DNA of 63,500 nt from Glandiceps talaboti (lineage: Eukaryota; Hemichordata; Enteropneusta; Spengelidae): the NCBI RefSeq assembly GCF_964340395.1, contig NC_135560.1:13296598-13360097 (forward strand), in the 5' to 3' direction. Below, piece by piece: positions 1 to 10,776 of the stretch (within the stretch, counting starts at the first letter, position 1; each line of letters opens with the position of its first letter). The translations under genes were made by a program, and so were the position numbers. The notes below the pieces were generated by a model that was given only the letters and a program-made list of their open reading frames with translations, had not been told where the DNA came from and did no database searches.

Positions 1-630
1 AAAGGCATATCTATCTGCTACCAAATCTTTACACAGACTTTGATAGTATACATGTACATGGTAAGGGGTGGGTGAATATCAAATATTTTTGTGTGTCACA
101 AGAATTTAGGCCTAACTAAAAATGTTGTGTGGTTCTGATTACGCTCAATTTTAGAATAGGTGGGGTAGGTAGATTTTTTATTTTATTTTTTCAAATATTT
201 TTTTTTCATATCTGAGTGTCCAGTTCAGGTAGTTATGATTTCCATTGTTTTCCATATGGTCTCTGTGTTATTGGTTTCTTCTCATCAGGTGTACAGCCAT
301 TACAGATTGGAAGAACAGTTTTATATTATCTTTTCAAGTTGATGTCAGTTTCCGTATCCATTATTTCTTTCGAGACTTCATAATTTTTGCAATTATGTTA
401 TTTTTTTCTTGAATATGTAAAAAAAAGAAAAGTTTAGGGTTGGCGTGAAAAACTAGGTGGGGTCGGGTAACTGGAACCAAACAATTCCTTTTATTAGGCC
501 TTACTGGTTTTCATTGAAGTTACATTGCAAGGTATGACAGTAAATGGTCTAGCTTTAGGATAGTGAAGTATGTACACAAAATGAAGACATATAGATTAAT
601 TCATTACTAACTAACCTATGACTTGCATAC

Positions 631-1339
631 CATTTCCTTCAGTAGCAGCATGTCCTGTACCATTCTTGACAACAGCATTTCCATTTTGTAGGCTGCTAAG
701 TCTGTTACCTTGTGATAAATCAATCCATACCTTGTCAACAATACCACTGATGGCTTCTGACAAACGATCTAAGTAAAGTTCTAGAATTGCTGGAAAGGTC
801 TCCACTGTGTTATTAAACACCTCTGACATCAACACCTCAAAGTCGTCCTTAATCATAGATTTCATGATTTCCACCACTTCCTTGAATGCTGGTGTTATTA
901 CCTCTAATTTGATCTCTTTGGGTTCTTCTTCCATTTCAGCTTTAGGTAGTTTATCGCTTAGTATACACTCCAGCTGCTGAGCTCGGATTGAGCGGTATCT
1001 TTTCCAGACTTCTTCGTGAGGGTACAAGACACACAGACTCTGTAAGTATTCAGCTCGTTTACAGTCGTTTCCATCAACTGCTTCAGGATTGACAGTCAGT
1101 GGCAACATCTGGAGCTTTTCATAGAAGTATCGCCGGAGTTTCAATCGGATATCGTCCCACACCGTTTCATTCATCTCTTCAGTGTTATTAGTCACAGCAT
1201 TGATGGACATGGTGGACTCTGTGGCTAGTGCTGATGATATAGCACGGATAGGGATAGCAATGCCTTCGTGAGACGACAACTTCAGCAAATTTTGAAATAT
1301 AGTCTCTTCACACCCAGGATATTTATCTAAGGTTTGTAA
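631..1339 (-). CDS. KIAA0825: KIAA0825-like coding exon 3
   Basis: The acceptor is TCAATTGCAG and the donor is AATG|GTATGC after position 631. It is 709 nt, phase 0 to 1. It carries the most recognisable block of the family (WDDIRLKLRRY, then LCVLYPHEEVWKRYRSIRAQ), a Glu/Lys-rich stretch (EMEEEPKEIKLEV) and a helical segment, FPAILELYLDRLSEAISGI. The frame stays open for a further 20 bases past the donor and then hits TAG. Phase and donor quality favour splicing. Confidence 0.85.
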
Positions 1340-1940
1340 CTGCAATTGAGTCATATAAAACATTTTCAGTCAAAATTTTTCTCTTTCTTTATCAAGTCAC
1401 CAAATAACCAATCTCATGCTTCACTCTAGAACAAGGGTAGCACCATGATTGTAATTAGTGTTTTTGACTTGGACCTGCACCGAAATAAGTCAATATTCTA
1501 TGAACTACATGTACTCACATACCAAGTGATATTCTGTTATATATATACCAACAGTAAGCAATTATTTCTTCAAGTTTTCAACATCTCTTACTCTTTATTA
1601 CTCTGACCATTATCAGTTCTATGCACGCATGGCCATGAAAATTTTAAAACTACACTGGCAGTGCAACTTGGGACATTTTTCTTCATCAAGTAACCAAAGA
1701 TATATATTCACTGAAAATGGTTAATTACATGGACTTATAGACATTGTATCTGTGTTATCAGTACGTGGTCTTGTAACAAGTTTACATGTATATCTTGAGT
1801 GAAAGTGAAAATTTGGTTTTGAATCTGTCGCCATGTTAAATCTTCACTAATCTGTGACTGCAGTATAATTTTTGGATCTGACAACCACAATCTATTCACT
1901 GAAAATTGTTAAAATACCAATAAATTAGACATTGTACATG

Positions 1941-2212
1941 TTAATCAGTGGTTGATATTATCCATAAGTAGTACAGAAACAGGTTGAGATTGTGATTACC
2001 ATTGAGGGTACTGACTTTTGGGTACACACCCGAAACTTAATTTGACTTCATTTATTGTACCATAATGGCCCATATCATGTACACAGCAACAAAAATATGT
2101 TCATTCACATGTGATTCAATACCATTCAGGATGTACAATATTATGATTAAGTTATTGTATCTAACAAAATATTTTTGTAAATGTTCCAGTTGCAACTAGT
2201 TCAGTTTTAAAA
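1941..2212 (+). repeat. Dispersed repeat family R2, copy 1
   Basis: Shares ordered blocks with 19150-19338: TTAATCAGTG, ATTATCCATAAG, GTTGAGGG or its close variants, ATGTTCCAGTT and CTAGT.CAG.TTTAAAA. The copies are diverged. No coding capacity was seen, and the class of mobile element is unknown. Confidence 0.5.
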
Positions 2213-2509
2213 GTGTATCATATTTAGGTAGGACTAAAGTCATGAATCAGAAATCACAAGTCCTAACGTTATTAGGTAACCTTAAGTGAATTGAACATCA
2301 TATCATATCAACTACAGTTATTAAGAAGGTGAAGAGCTTATGAGCTGACCATGAGTCAAATACCACAAATATAACAGTCAGATGTTCAATAGATTGATCG
2401 TTTATACAGTTACTACTACAGTTTTTTATGGTGTTTTTTCACTATATATGCAAAGAACAGATATTGCAGCTCATATATAAACAGTGTTTTATTTAAGGGC
2501 GGTAAGTAG

Positions 2510-2630
2510 GTAAAATCTACCGGGGTTCCCACATCATTTTACCGGGGTTCCCCACCTAAACTATGATACATTGCATGGGAAGCACTACCAGTTTTACCTC
2601 TTTCCCCTTTCTGTTACCGGGGTTCCCAAA
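2510..2630 (+). repeat. Triplicated ACCGGGGTTCCC motif
   Basis: The 12-mer ACCGGGGTTCCC occurs three times, near 2518, 2541 and 2615, in an AT-rich intron. It is probably the remnant of a short tandem repeat. No function is assigned. Confidence 0.5.
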
Positions 2631-2961
2631 CCTTAGCAAAAACACTGATAAATCTATGCATAGTTCAGTCCCAAGACAAAAAGTGTACTTCATGGAATAA
2701 ATAAATAAATAAATATACTTTCAGAAAATGGTTATATCAAAAGCTGTATCTGTACAGTTCACAGGTTCCAAAAAATGCCACAAGTCAAAACAATGTCCAA
2801 GTTCATGTTTGCTATATATTTACAGTCTGTCTAATGACTGTCTAAACTGTTTTAAATCCATTCATTCAAAAATGTAAATTTAAAGCCCACTGCAGTTTAA
2901 TGAAAGTGTTACTTTGTTTGTATGAAAATTTAATATTTTGACATTATGATTGAAGACTTAC

Positions 2962-3130
2962 TATTTTCCTTAGCATTCTGGCAACATCCTCTGGTTCTGG
3001 TGGTGAGCACGCTGCTCTTTCTATCAATGCACATTGGTTGAGTTGTTCTACAGCTTCTCTGGGACTGATGTAAAGGTTACCTGACATATCGTTGGTTGAC
3101 TCCATGATAATCTGCATCTTTTCTTCCAAG
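2962..3130 (-). CDS. KIAA0825: KIAA0825-like coding exon 2
   Basis: The acceptor TTTCTATCAG precedes position 3130 and the donor GTAAGT follows 2962. It is 169 nt, phase 2 to 0. It encodes LEEKMQIIMESTNDMSG, then YISPREAVEQLNQCALIERA and PPEPEDVARMLRKI, a plausible helical segment. The longer open frame running upstream to a Val run is intron: it reads an (AAC)n microsatellite. Confidence 0.75.
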
Positions 3131-3308
3131 CTGATAGAAATCAGATTCAAATTTTTTAAAATCAAATCATATTCTTCACGATTGTTCAAAAGAATCAACT
3201 TCTTAAGACTTAATATGCAATGCTCCCCATAAAAAGATGAACTATTAAACCAGGAAACTAAGTCTATACACAAATTTCTCCATTTTTGTGGTATTAGCAC
3301 CACTGAAA

Positions 3309-3309
3309 T

Positions 3310-3363
<54 letters not shown>
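3309..3363 (+). repeat. (AAC)n microsatellite
   Basis: About 18 perfect AAC units in KIAA0825-like intron 1. Read on the minus strand it produces a spurious poly-Val open frame. Confidence 0.95.
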
Positions 3364-3364
<1 letters not shown>

Positions 3365-3899
3365 CACACATAGTCATAAATCTTGGAGTGTACACATACT
3401 CCAGGGTCTATGCTTCACAGCTAATTTGCATACTAATTTGCATATAAATAACATAATTTGCATAGTGTTTGCAGAATGATCAGCATATTATAATATGTAT
3501 GTTTTCAACACTGGAACAAACTCACATGTTTATTTTAACACATACACACATGTACATTGGGGATCAGCCATTTCTCTTCATGTATCATTTATTATGATTT
3601 TGTCATTCACAGACTACTGTAGTCTTGCTGCTAGACCCCTCAGATTTTTTTTGCTCACTGTAAAGGTAACCGAAGGTCGCTAGTGAGGGTGACAGCCTCG
3701 ATTGTCTGCCATCTTCAGAAACAGAGTGTTGAGAGGTCTAGCAGGTAGACTAAGACTACTGAAGCTTGCAGATGCTGGTAGAACACATCTGAAGCAGGAC
3801 AGAATTCTGGTGGCCTGGGTGGCAAGGGTGGTTATAGCACCATGCTTTCTGTATAGTGGGGAGAACACTGACTATTGCAGTAATTTCACTGTGACTTAC

Positions 3900-4036
3900 C
3901 CATTGGCATTGTCATCTAATTGCTGGTCAATATCTTTGAGTACAGCTTGTAATGTTTCAATACTTGGAATTCCATTTTCAAACATAGCTCCAATAGATGG
4001 GGCCTTGTACTGCAGAGGAATCCTAAGATGTGCCAT
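3900..4036 (-). CDS. KIAA0825: KIAA0825-like coding exon 1
   Basis: Starts at ATG (4036-4034) and encodes MAHLRIPLQYKAPSIG and then LQAVLKDIDQQLDDNAN, which resembles FEQIFSDIDEKIEQNAA near the human N-terminus. The donor is G|GTAAGT, with GT at 3899-3898. It is 137 nt and leaves phase 2. The next exon supplies the third base of a Gly codon, so the join is in frame. No 5' UTR intron or promoter was identified. Confidence 0.75.
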
Positions 4037-4223
4037 GATAGTCACTTAAGTTTCTCACTCGGCTTTTATCGATGGTGCAGCAGGTTCCACCCTGTGAGTT
4101 CTTAGGGGGGGGGGGAGAAAGAAAATTAACAATAACATAGCAATGTCCTCTTTTGTTGTACATTTTTTCTGTAAGTCTTGCATTATTTTCTGAAGGAAAT
4201 ACTCATTGGGTTAGACTTATAAA

Positions 4224-4555
4224 GTCCTGCTTGCAGACAGGATTAGTCGTGTCCCCTCACATGAAACAAATTAATCATAAGCTTCGAAGTAACCCCTAAC
4301 CGATTGACATGATTCCGTCTACACGCAGGAACAGATTAGTACGATGTATACACTGTACACACTGTAGTTGACACAACCATAGATGGTGTTTCCCCTCCAC
4401 TGTTACTAGTATGTGCGACAAGCAGTCACTTGTTAGCTAATATTCTATTCCAGGATGGTAATATGCTAGTCCTGCTTGCAGGCATATACGTCCAGTAAGT
4501 CGCCCCTGTCAGTAATCTTGACCCGTGCACCGTCTGCAAAGCAGGACTAGTAATA
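4224..4555. repeat. Inverted-repeat block
   Basis: CTAGTCCTGCTTGCAGG near 4468 is inverted as CTGCAAAGCAGGACTAG near 4534. A further direct relative, AGTCCTGCTTGCAGACAGG, lies near 4224. TAATATTCTA is repeated outside both arms. This looks like a degraded foldback/MITE. Confidence 0.5.
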
Positions 4556-5590
4556 TTCTAGTCTAGGATGATCATAATACAAAATAATGACGTTATTAGG
4601 TATATACGATATTCCAAAAATATCGCTGCCGGTTATTGTTCCGGAGTATATTGTAGAAGGGAGGGACAATTGTCAGAATCGAGTCCCAATTATTACTCCG
4701 TATACAAGCAGGAGTACGCTAGAACATGATAGACGTCGACCATCTAACGACCCAAGTGCTCATTCTGTCTGCCCTTATTCAACCAACATACCCTGCATGT
4801 TATAATAATCGACCTGACACAAACCGATGTTTTGACTATCAGACGAGAACTTGGTTGGTACATCATATTGTTAACATGTAAACATGACAAGACGAGTGAC
4901 TGTGATGTTGCAGCGTCGCGTTGCCAACAGTGCAGTACGTACACACATTCATTGATCAGTAATTTTGCCCTTTCAGATCGGTGAATGAAAACTAAGGTTT
5001 TCTGCAGCTACATAAGGAAACATAACCACACGAGCTCTACTTACGAGGTATGCAGAATTCGACGTGAAAATAGAGATTTCACTCCTGCCTTTCACCCATT
5101 ATGAAAATATCCACACTGTACTACATCATGTAATAACCTTTAACCTTATCATTATAACGTAGCGGGCGCTGTCGGTCGGTGTTTGCGACTAATTTACTCA
5201 CTGGATGGAGATGATGGGATGGGGTGGGGTGGTGTTCAGTGCAGTTAGTTCAACTTTAAAGGACACATACACTTTATTATTGTTCGTGTCTACTGCATTA
5301 TATGAAATTTGAAGCTTGCATTTTCAAGATATTACCAAATTAATAAGAATGATTAATTATTTAAAAGAATTACAATTAAAAACTACATGAGCAAACTATA
5401 CCATATTATCACCTGTGCATGTACCAAATTATATGAACTCAGTAAAGGTAAAATTGATTGCACAAGTTCTGAAAGTCATGTTCATGTTCCCTATTCACAC
5501 ATGTACAATAGTATTATCTGTATATGCTTGGGTACACAGTAGTATCGAAAACATTTAACATAACGACGAAATTCGCCATATTGTGCTTAT

Positions 5591-5687
5591 CGATAGTCTC
5601 AGTCTCGGTTACCCAGTCTGTTGCCGTTGAGGGCTATACACTCCTAGCAGCCCTCAACGGTAAAAGGCTGGGTAACCTAGACTATCG
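5591..5687. mobile_element. Foldback (MITE-like) element, family F1, copy 1
   Basis: Left arm 5591-5635 contains TCTCGGTTACCCAG and GCCGTTGAGGGCT. Right arm 5649-5687 contains AGCCCTCAACGG and CTGGGTAACC. The loop is about 13 bp, giving a near-perfect hairpin. The same terminal sequence occurs in a longer foldback at 59761-59890, so this is a family and not a chance palindrome. Confidence 0.75.
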
Positions 5688-5714
5688 CCACTACTAAGAC
5701 TCTGTGAGTTAGTT

Positions 5715-5820
5715 CAAGAGGGAGGGCTAGGGGAATTACTAGTGAGCCCAATCCGTTGCATAAACAGTGCCCCCCCCCCCAATTCCCGACCTTCCCCATT
5801 ATAATTACTGAAGGCTCCCT
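5715..5820 (+). mobile_element. Partial TIR element, family F4
   Basis: Ends with ATTACTGAAGGCTCCCT (5804-5820), the same 17-bp terminus as the full element at 14123-14867, and carries the same type of C-run just inside (5770-5780). The left end is not clear. Confidence 0.55.
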
Positions 5821-7512
5821 GATTGTACTCGTTTCTTTGTTGTGTTGGATTGTGCTGCGACTCATTTATACAATATATTCACTGAGCCAAGACAAGCAAT
5901 TAGCAGTAATAGGCTTTGTGGTTCACTTACCAAACAGTGTCTGCTCTACACGTGACAATTCAAACTCCGTCAGGTGTAATATATAATTTGTCCTTATCTT
6001 AAAAATCAACAGAAATATAGCTTTCTTTGTATGATGTATCATACCCTCATTAAAATGTTGTATCTAGTGTTTTACTAAAGGAGCTAATTTAGTCGTTGCC
6101 TTTCACGTTATGTAGATCTGTTTCCAGTTTTTCAATCATTTCGTTCAAGGAAATTGTGCACGCGTATATATCTCATATTAAACAGTTTGTAAGATACATC
6201 ATACCTGCATATTCACCCTCATCAATTTATGAAATATTCATGAGGGCTGTTTATGAAAAGGTTACCTAAGTTTGCTGAAGAACATTGTCTCGGTTCGACT
6301 GTCAACAAATTATACTGTTGGAATAGTTTAATTTGATTGAGCGATATTTATTGTCAAGGAAGTCAAAACATTGCACCACTTGTAATTGCATCCATTATGC
6401 ATACTTTTTCTCGAACTCACTGTTACCTTTAGATATGTCATGACCTTATTAATAAATGATAGCTACTGATAAAATTATTCATCTAGGGTAGCTCAAATAA
6501 GTATTTCAGTACTAAAATAATAATTGAAACAATTCTTCCCTTTGAGGTTCTAAAAACTCATATTAATGACCCAAATGTGATAAAAGTAAATGAAATATTA
6601 AAATACAAATACAATACAATTACATAACTGCACAGTAAAAAATATACACAGAGAGGTATTCAGTCTTTAACGACCGTATATCAAATATTGACAAAGTACG
6701 CACATACGTAGAAGAAACAAGTTAAAAAATTTGCATGGCCAATATTTCTTTTAGCAGTAATGAACAGACATGCTCCAAAATGATCAGCATTATATTACAA
6801 GAATAAATGTCATGTGATGAATGGCATATATTCAAAGCTGGACTGGGCTCTTGGGTTGGCCCACATGAATTAAATATTCTTCCAAGATAAAAATTCACAC
6901 ACAAAATTCACAAAAACAACATTCTTTGACATCAAAAATACATAATTTAATAAATTAATGTATTTCTTTGTTTGGCTGAAAGAAAGGAGTTCTTTTATCC
7001 CAGGCCATGTGTCAAACAAGAATATTTTATTTTTCATGCTTCACAGAACTTCTTCTGATTAATCTATACGAAAAATGATCAACTGTCGTTGTTTGCTACA
7101 TAAGTAATAATGATAGAAAAAATAGCTCCCAGTACTGGCGCTGTTGAATTCCCTTATCACCATGACGACAAAAGCCAACCAGGCGAGGCAACGACTTCAA
7201 CGACGAATTCAGTCTTACAGACTATCCGCTTGTGAGGCAATATTGGTACATCACGCACTTCAAAACATATGTGAAACGATATTCATATTATCTTAAATTT
7301 GTGAGTTGCTGTTACTAAAGGTATGTTAAAAGTTTAGTACACGTACTTCTCTTATACGGCTAACGAGTATAAAGACACATACGCTTACACTTAACTAGTG
7401 TATCTGGACAGAATTTAAGACATTAGTCTGTGAAAAGTCAAATCCTATTATATACAATGTATATATGCTGACAACGATGCTATCCTGAGTATCTATTATG
7501 ATCCAAAGGATA

Positions 7513-7577
7513 GTATGTATGTATGTATGTATGTATGTATGTATGTATGTATGTATGTATGTATGTATGTATGTATG

Positions 7578-7607
<30 letters not shown>
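7513..7607 (+). repeat. (GTAT)n microsatellite
   Basis: About 24 almost perfect tetranucleotide units. Confidence 0.95.
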
Positions 7608-7608
<1 letters not shown>

Positions 7609-7716
7609 TAAATTTGCTACTCTGCTGATACACCGGTCTTCACGCTTTTCCCTGATTGGTCAATAGCCCTCATTTGTAACTGTCAGTCGAAATTTAACGC
7701 CCAGCCGGAGTACAAG

Positions 7717-7890
7717 TATGTATGTATGTATGTATGTATGTATGTATGTATGTATGTATGTATGTATGTATGTATGTATGTATGTATGTATGTATGTATG
7801 TATGTATGTATGTATGTATGTATGTATGTATGTATGTATGTATGTATGTATGTATGTATGTATGTATGTATGTATGTATGTATGTATGTA

Positions 7891-7932
<42 letters not shown>

Positions 7933-8170
7933 TGTATGTATGTATGTATGTATGTATGTATATATGTATGTATGTATGTATGTATGTGTGTGTGTGGGGG
8001 GGGGGAGGTCCCGCCGCCGGGCCAGCTGGCAGGCAGGCAGGCAGGCAAGTAAGCAAGCAAGTAAGTAAGCAAGCAAGCAAACCAGCCAGCCAGCCAGCCA
8101 GCCAAACAGTCAGTCAGTCAGTCAGTCAGTCAGTCAGTTAGTCAGTTAGTTACTAGTTAATTAGTCAGTT
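7717..8170 (+). repeat. Compound tetranucleotide microsatellite block
   Basis: A succession of (TATG)n, (TG)n, (TATG)n, a G-run near 7997-8006, (GGCA)n, (AGCA/AGTA)n, (CCAG)n and (CAGT)n. Neighbouring units differ by single substitutions, as expected if one tetramer array mutated and re-expanded stepwise. All long open frames here (MYVC..., HTYI...) are artefacts of the repeat. Confidence 0.95.
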
Positions 8171-8379
8171 AGTCACACGGACAAGCAGACAGACAAACAT
8201 ATCAGTCGACAGATGTGACCAGAACATGTACATGAGCTGGTGGTAAAAATGCATATTAATTTGTCATCCCTCTTCCGTGCCTCAGAATATTATTATATTA
8301 TTCAATGAAAAGTATGTTTCTTTGATTATTACAATTCCTTTTTTTTAAAACATGTAATTACCTTCTATAGGTCGCCGAA

Positions 8380-8741
8380 ATGTTATTCTTACTGAAGGGG
8401 CTGAAGACGTACTTGACGGATTATTTCTTTGTCATTCTGCTCTACATTACATATTCTGGTGTAGTCGATCTTACCTATACGTTCTACGATTTATTCGTGG
8501 TGGATATGGGTGATTTCGTGAGATGTACCCTTCCTTTCGATTTCGCTAGAAACCAGTCGGGCTGTAATGACTCCGAAATGATGGTCCGTGAACTTGCAGA
8601 TAATTCGGAAGATTGGTTTGATGATCGTCATTCAATTGCAAGATGGCCAGATCCAGATCAGTCTATTATCGACGGTGAGGCATCGAGTCAAAATCCCAAG
8701 GCGCCATCGACAACAGAATTACCAAGCACACAGCGCTACAG
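8380..8741 (+). CDS. STRA6-like A, exon A1 (N-terminal hydrophobic segment and linker)
   Basis: Begins MLFLLKGLKTYLTDYFFVIL, aligning with MIILLRGLKTYLLDFFFVML of gene B, which fixes the start codon. Residues about 15-42 form one strongly hydrophobic segment, followed by about 75 residues rich in Asp, Ser, Pro and Thr with an N-glycosylation-type NQSG. An acceptor-like TTCTATAG lies 9 nt upstream of the ATG, so an untranslated first exon is likely. Donor AG|GTGACA, phase 2. A signal anchor or cleaved signal peptide are both possible. Confidence 0.75.
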
Positions 8742-8794
8742 GTGACAACTCAACAACATTTCCTTTCCATTTTTCTATCTATTGTTGTTTTCAG

Positions 8795-8894
8795 AAACCA
8801 TCCTTTCCTTTCAACTTCATTTAAAGTTAGGAATACGCCAAAGAAAGGAAGTACGAATGAGTGTCTACAATATTTATATCTTGAAAATTCCTTG
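8795..8894 (+). CDS. STRA6-like A, exon A2 (candidate)
   Basis: Follows an intron of only 53 bp with an excellent pyrimidine tract (TATTGTTGTTTTCAG). It is 100 nt and is the only candidate I found that converts phase 2 of A1 to phase 0 of A3. It ends NECLQYLYLENSL just before ITIILLL, occupying the place of GLYHACLASLS before ILVLLLL in human STRA6. The donor GTAGTC is weak. Confidence 0.5.
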
Positions 8895-9407
8895 GTAGTC
8901 TTCAACTTTAATTATTTCTGTTTCCTAGCTTTATTATTAGATATAGTTTGTTACAAATTGTAGGATAAAAGGCTAGCATTTCTTATCTTCGTGAAGGGAA
9001 TTAAATGACCTGTGTTATGGTTGTTGTTGTTGTTGTTTTTTTGTTTGTTTTTTTTTTGGGGGGGGTATAATCACAGTTACTTATCTGTGGTATAAATGCA
9101 TCATTAAAAACAACTAGGAAAGAATGAGAAAGGAGATAGATTGAAGGAATGAAGGATGTAATGTACGTACGTGTGTCTTGTGTCTTATTTATGATTGTCT
9201 TGAAATGTCTTACATCTAGCAGTGACAAGCTGTGTCCACTTGGATCCCATAATATGATCACTTTGACAATCAGAATACCTGTTGCTGTAAGTATTACAAA
9301 TTTCTGTATTGATAAACACAAGTAAAACGCACATTACAAAGTCGTAGGCATCTTGAAAATGGTTGAATATCACAGCTCTGAAAATGAACGACTATTTTCA
9401 AAGACAT

Positions 9408-9731
9408 ACACATACACATACATATAGAACACAGTTTTTAGGAAGAGTTTTTTATATAATGGTGTTAAAACCTGGAATGATTTAAGTATTGATATCAAAT
9501 CATGCTCCACTCTTCAGTCTTTTAAACGTAAATGTAAATGTCATCTTTTAGAAAACAGTTAGTTTAGTAGTCGCCTGGCTGTTCTTCTGGCTTTTGCCAT
9601 TTTACTCACCCTTGTATTTGTTTTAATGGTTTTGTATTTTTAATGTATATATTGTATATTTTTATCTCGACACTGTGTGAGAAGAGCCTTTGGCTCAACA
9701 GTCTATCGAGTTTAAATAAAGTCTAATAATA

Positions 9732-9770
<39 letters not shown>

Positions 9771-9858
9771 GAAAATATTAGGAAAGACAAAGATATACAC
9801 TTATGGGGGCAGGCAGACGGATGGACAGACGGACGAAGAGCCAGCTAGACAACCAGAC

Positions 9859-9909
<51 letters not shown>

Positions 9910-9925
9910 TAGATAGATAGATAGA
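9408..9925 (+). repeat. Hexamer and GACA/AGAT microsatellites in gene A intron 2
   Basis: A (CACATA)n start near 9408, (ACACAT)n at 9734-9770 directly after the tail of a retrotransposon fragment, then (GACA)n and (AGAT)n to 9925. Confidence 0.85.
9434..9732 (+). mobile_element. Non-LTR retrotransposon, 5'-truncated 3' end
   Basis: Encodes RKSFLYNGVKTWNDLSIDIK, then SFKRKCKCHLLENS and stop TAG near 9562. This is the typical C-terminal end of CR1/L2-like reverse transcriptase ORF2 (pattern W-N-x-L-P/S-x-x-I ... FK). A 3' UTR follows and ends in a (TAA)n tail at about 9722-9732. Confidence 0.75.
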
Positions 9926-10132
9926 CCGAAAGACATACATGATGGAATAAAAACGTAAACTTGACATTTTGTGCAAACTTCAAATTTATAGAGATAGAAT
10001 GCTTACATCAACCGAGTTAAAACGCTTCCTTTCCATCACTCATGTTTTACTCTTTTCAGTTTATTTGGTCCACATAAAAAAAGAAGAAATAATTATGTTG
10101 GGTTTTAACCATATTTCGTTTCTGTTTTACAG

Positions 10133-10218
10133 ATCACCATAATACTGCTTCTCTCGTTATTTGAGAAGAGGCAGAAAATGGCCACAAACGTATGTGGAGG
10201 AAGACCATCATTTTCAAT
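10133..10218 (+). CDS. STRA6-like A, exon A3 (TM helix and GRP motif)
   Basis: Encodes ITIILLLSLFEKRQKM and then VCGGRPSFS. It is 86 nt, phase 0 to 2, exactly the size and phase of B3. It corresponds to human ILVLLLLAMLVRRRQLW and CVRGRPGLP: the end of the first conserved helix and the following cytoplasmic basic patch. Acceptor CTGTTTTACAG, donor GTAAGT. Confidence 0.88.
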
Positions 10219-10776
10219 GTAAGTTGGAATAAAGCATCATGTTTATAATCCTTGTTGTTTTTACTTTCGTGATGTACAACAATGTTTACGCCTTTTCTGA
10301 GAGTCTCGGTCCTTAGTGTGTCTTTAGTCAATCTGTAAAATTAATGGTTTACATAGGTGATGTGATGAAATAGAATGGGTCTTAGGGGTGGAATTTACTA
10401 CCAAATCAGAGAAACTATAGAGTTTGAATGATGTTTTTTTAACGTTGTTTGTTACGAATTACATAAAACAATATACAGACACTGATATAGCGCAAGCATA
10501 TACAATGATACATTTTGTCTCTTTGTGAACACAAATCAACATTGCTGTCAGATGAAACAAGGAAGATTCAAAGAGAAAACTCTATTTTTTGTTCACAGTG
10601 AGAGGAAATGTAACATTAATATTGAATTTGATGTAAGCTTATGTGCGCGCGCTATCAGTGTCTGTATTTTGTTTTTGTAATTCATAACAATAAAAACATT
10701 GGGTGACATGCAGTATAAAACATTGTTTCGATCGCCTTACTGAAATGCTATCATCTCTCTAGTTTGGTATGTACAG

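Larger units (their letters stand above)
1340..2961 (-). other. KIAA0825-like intron 2
   Basis: An AT-rich intron with no second gene. It contains a member of a dispersed repeat family (1941-2212), a short (AATA)n run near 2697-2716, and three copies of the 12-mer ACCGGGGTTCCC near 2518-2627. No coding signal was seen on either strand. Confidence 0.6.
631..4036 (-). other. KIAA0825: KIAA0825-like gene (DUF4495), 5' part, three coding exons
   Basis: Gene-level entry. Three minus-strand exons (3900-4036, 2962-3130, 631-1339) join with consistent phases (2, 0, 1) and canonical GT-AG borders, giving about 338 residues from the first Met. Exon 3 contains WDDIRLKLRRYFYEKLQ, close to WDDIRLHLRRFLVSKLQ in human KIAA0825, followed by LQSLCVLYPHEEV against LQQLLFLYPESEV. 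The order of blocks also matches the N-terminus of the human protein (about 1,275 residues), so roughly three quarters of the gene lies off the left edge. The molecular function of this family is unknown; human variants have been linked to postaxial polydactyly. No signal peptide or membrane segment is visible. It is transcribed away from the STRA6-like gene A. The human comparison is from memory. Confidence 0.85.
4037..8379. other. Head-to-head intergenic region
   Basis: Lies between the KIAA0825-like start codon (minus) and the gene A start codon (plus). It contains a GC-richer inverted-repeat block at 4224-4555, a foldback element at 5591-5687, a partial TIR element ending at 5820, and two (TATG)n-type arrays at 7513-7607 and 7717-8170. 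No convincing coding exon was found. Promoters for both genes are expected here or in untranslated exons, but I could not place a TATA box or initiator with confidence. Confidence 0.5.

Noticed and set aside
2944-3369. 141-codon minus-strand frame with a poly-Val start
   Set aside because: Only its last 56 codons are a real exon (2962-3130). The rest is intron plus an (AAC)n repeat.
7660-8141. Six long overlapping open frames (MYVC... and HTYI... proteins) and similar ones at 11.4, 16.4, 17.4, 18.4, 29.3, 45.8, 59.9 and 60.3 kb
   Set aside because: They only read (TATG)n or related tetramers, open in all frames because the unit lacks stops. No gene evidence.
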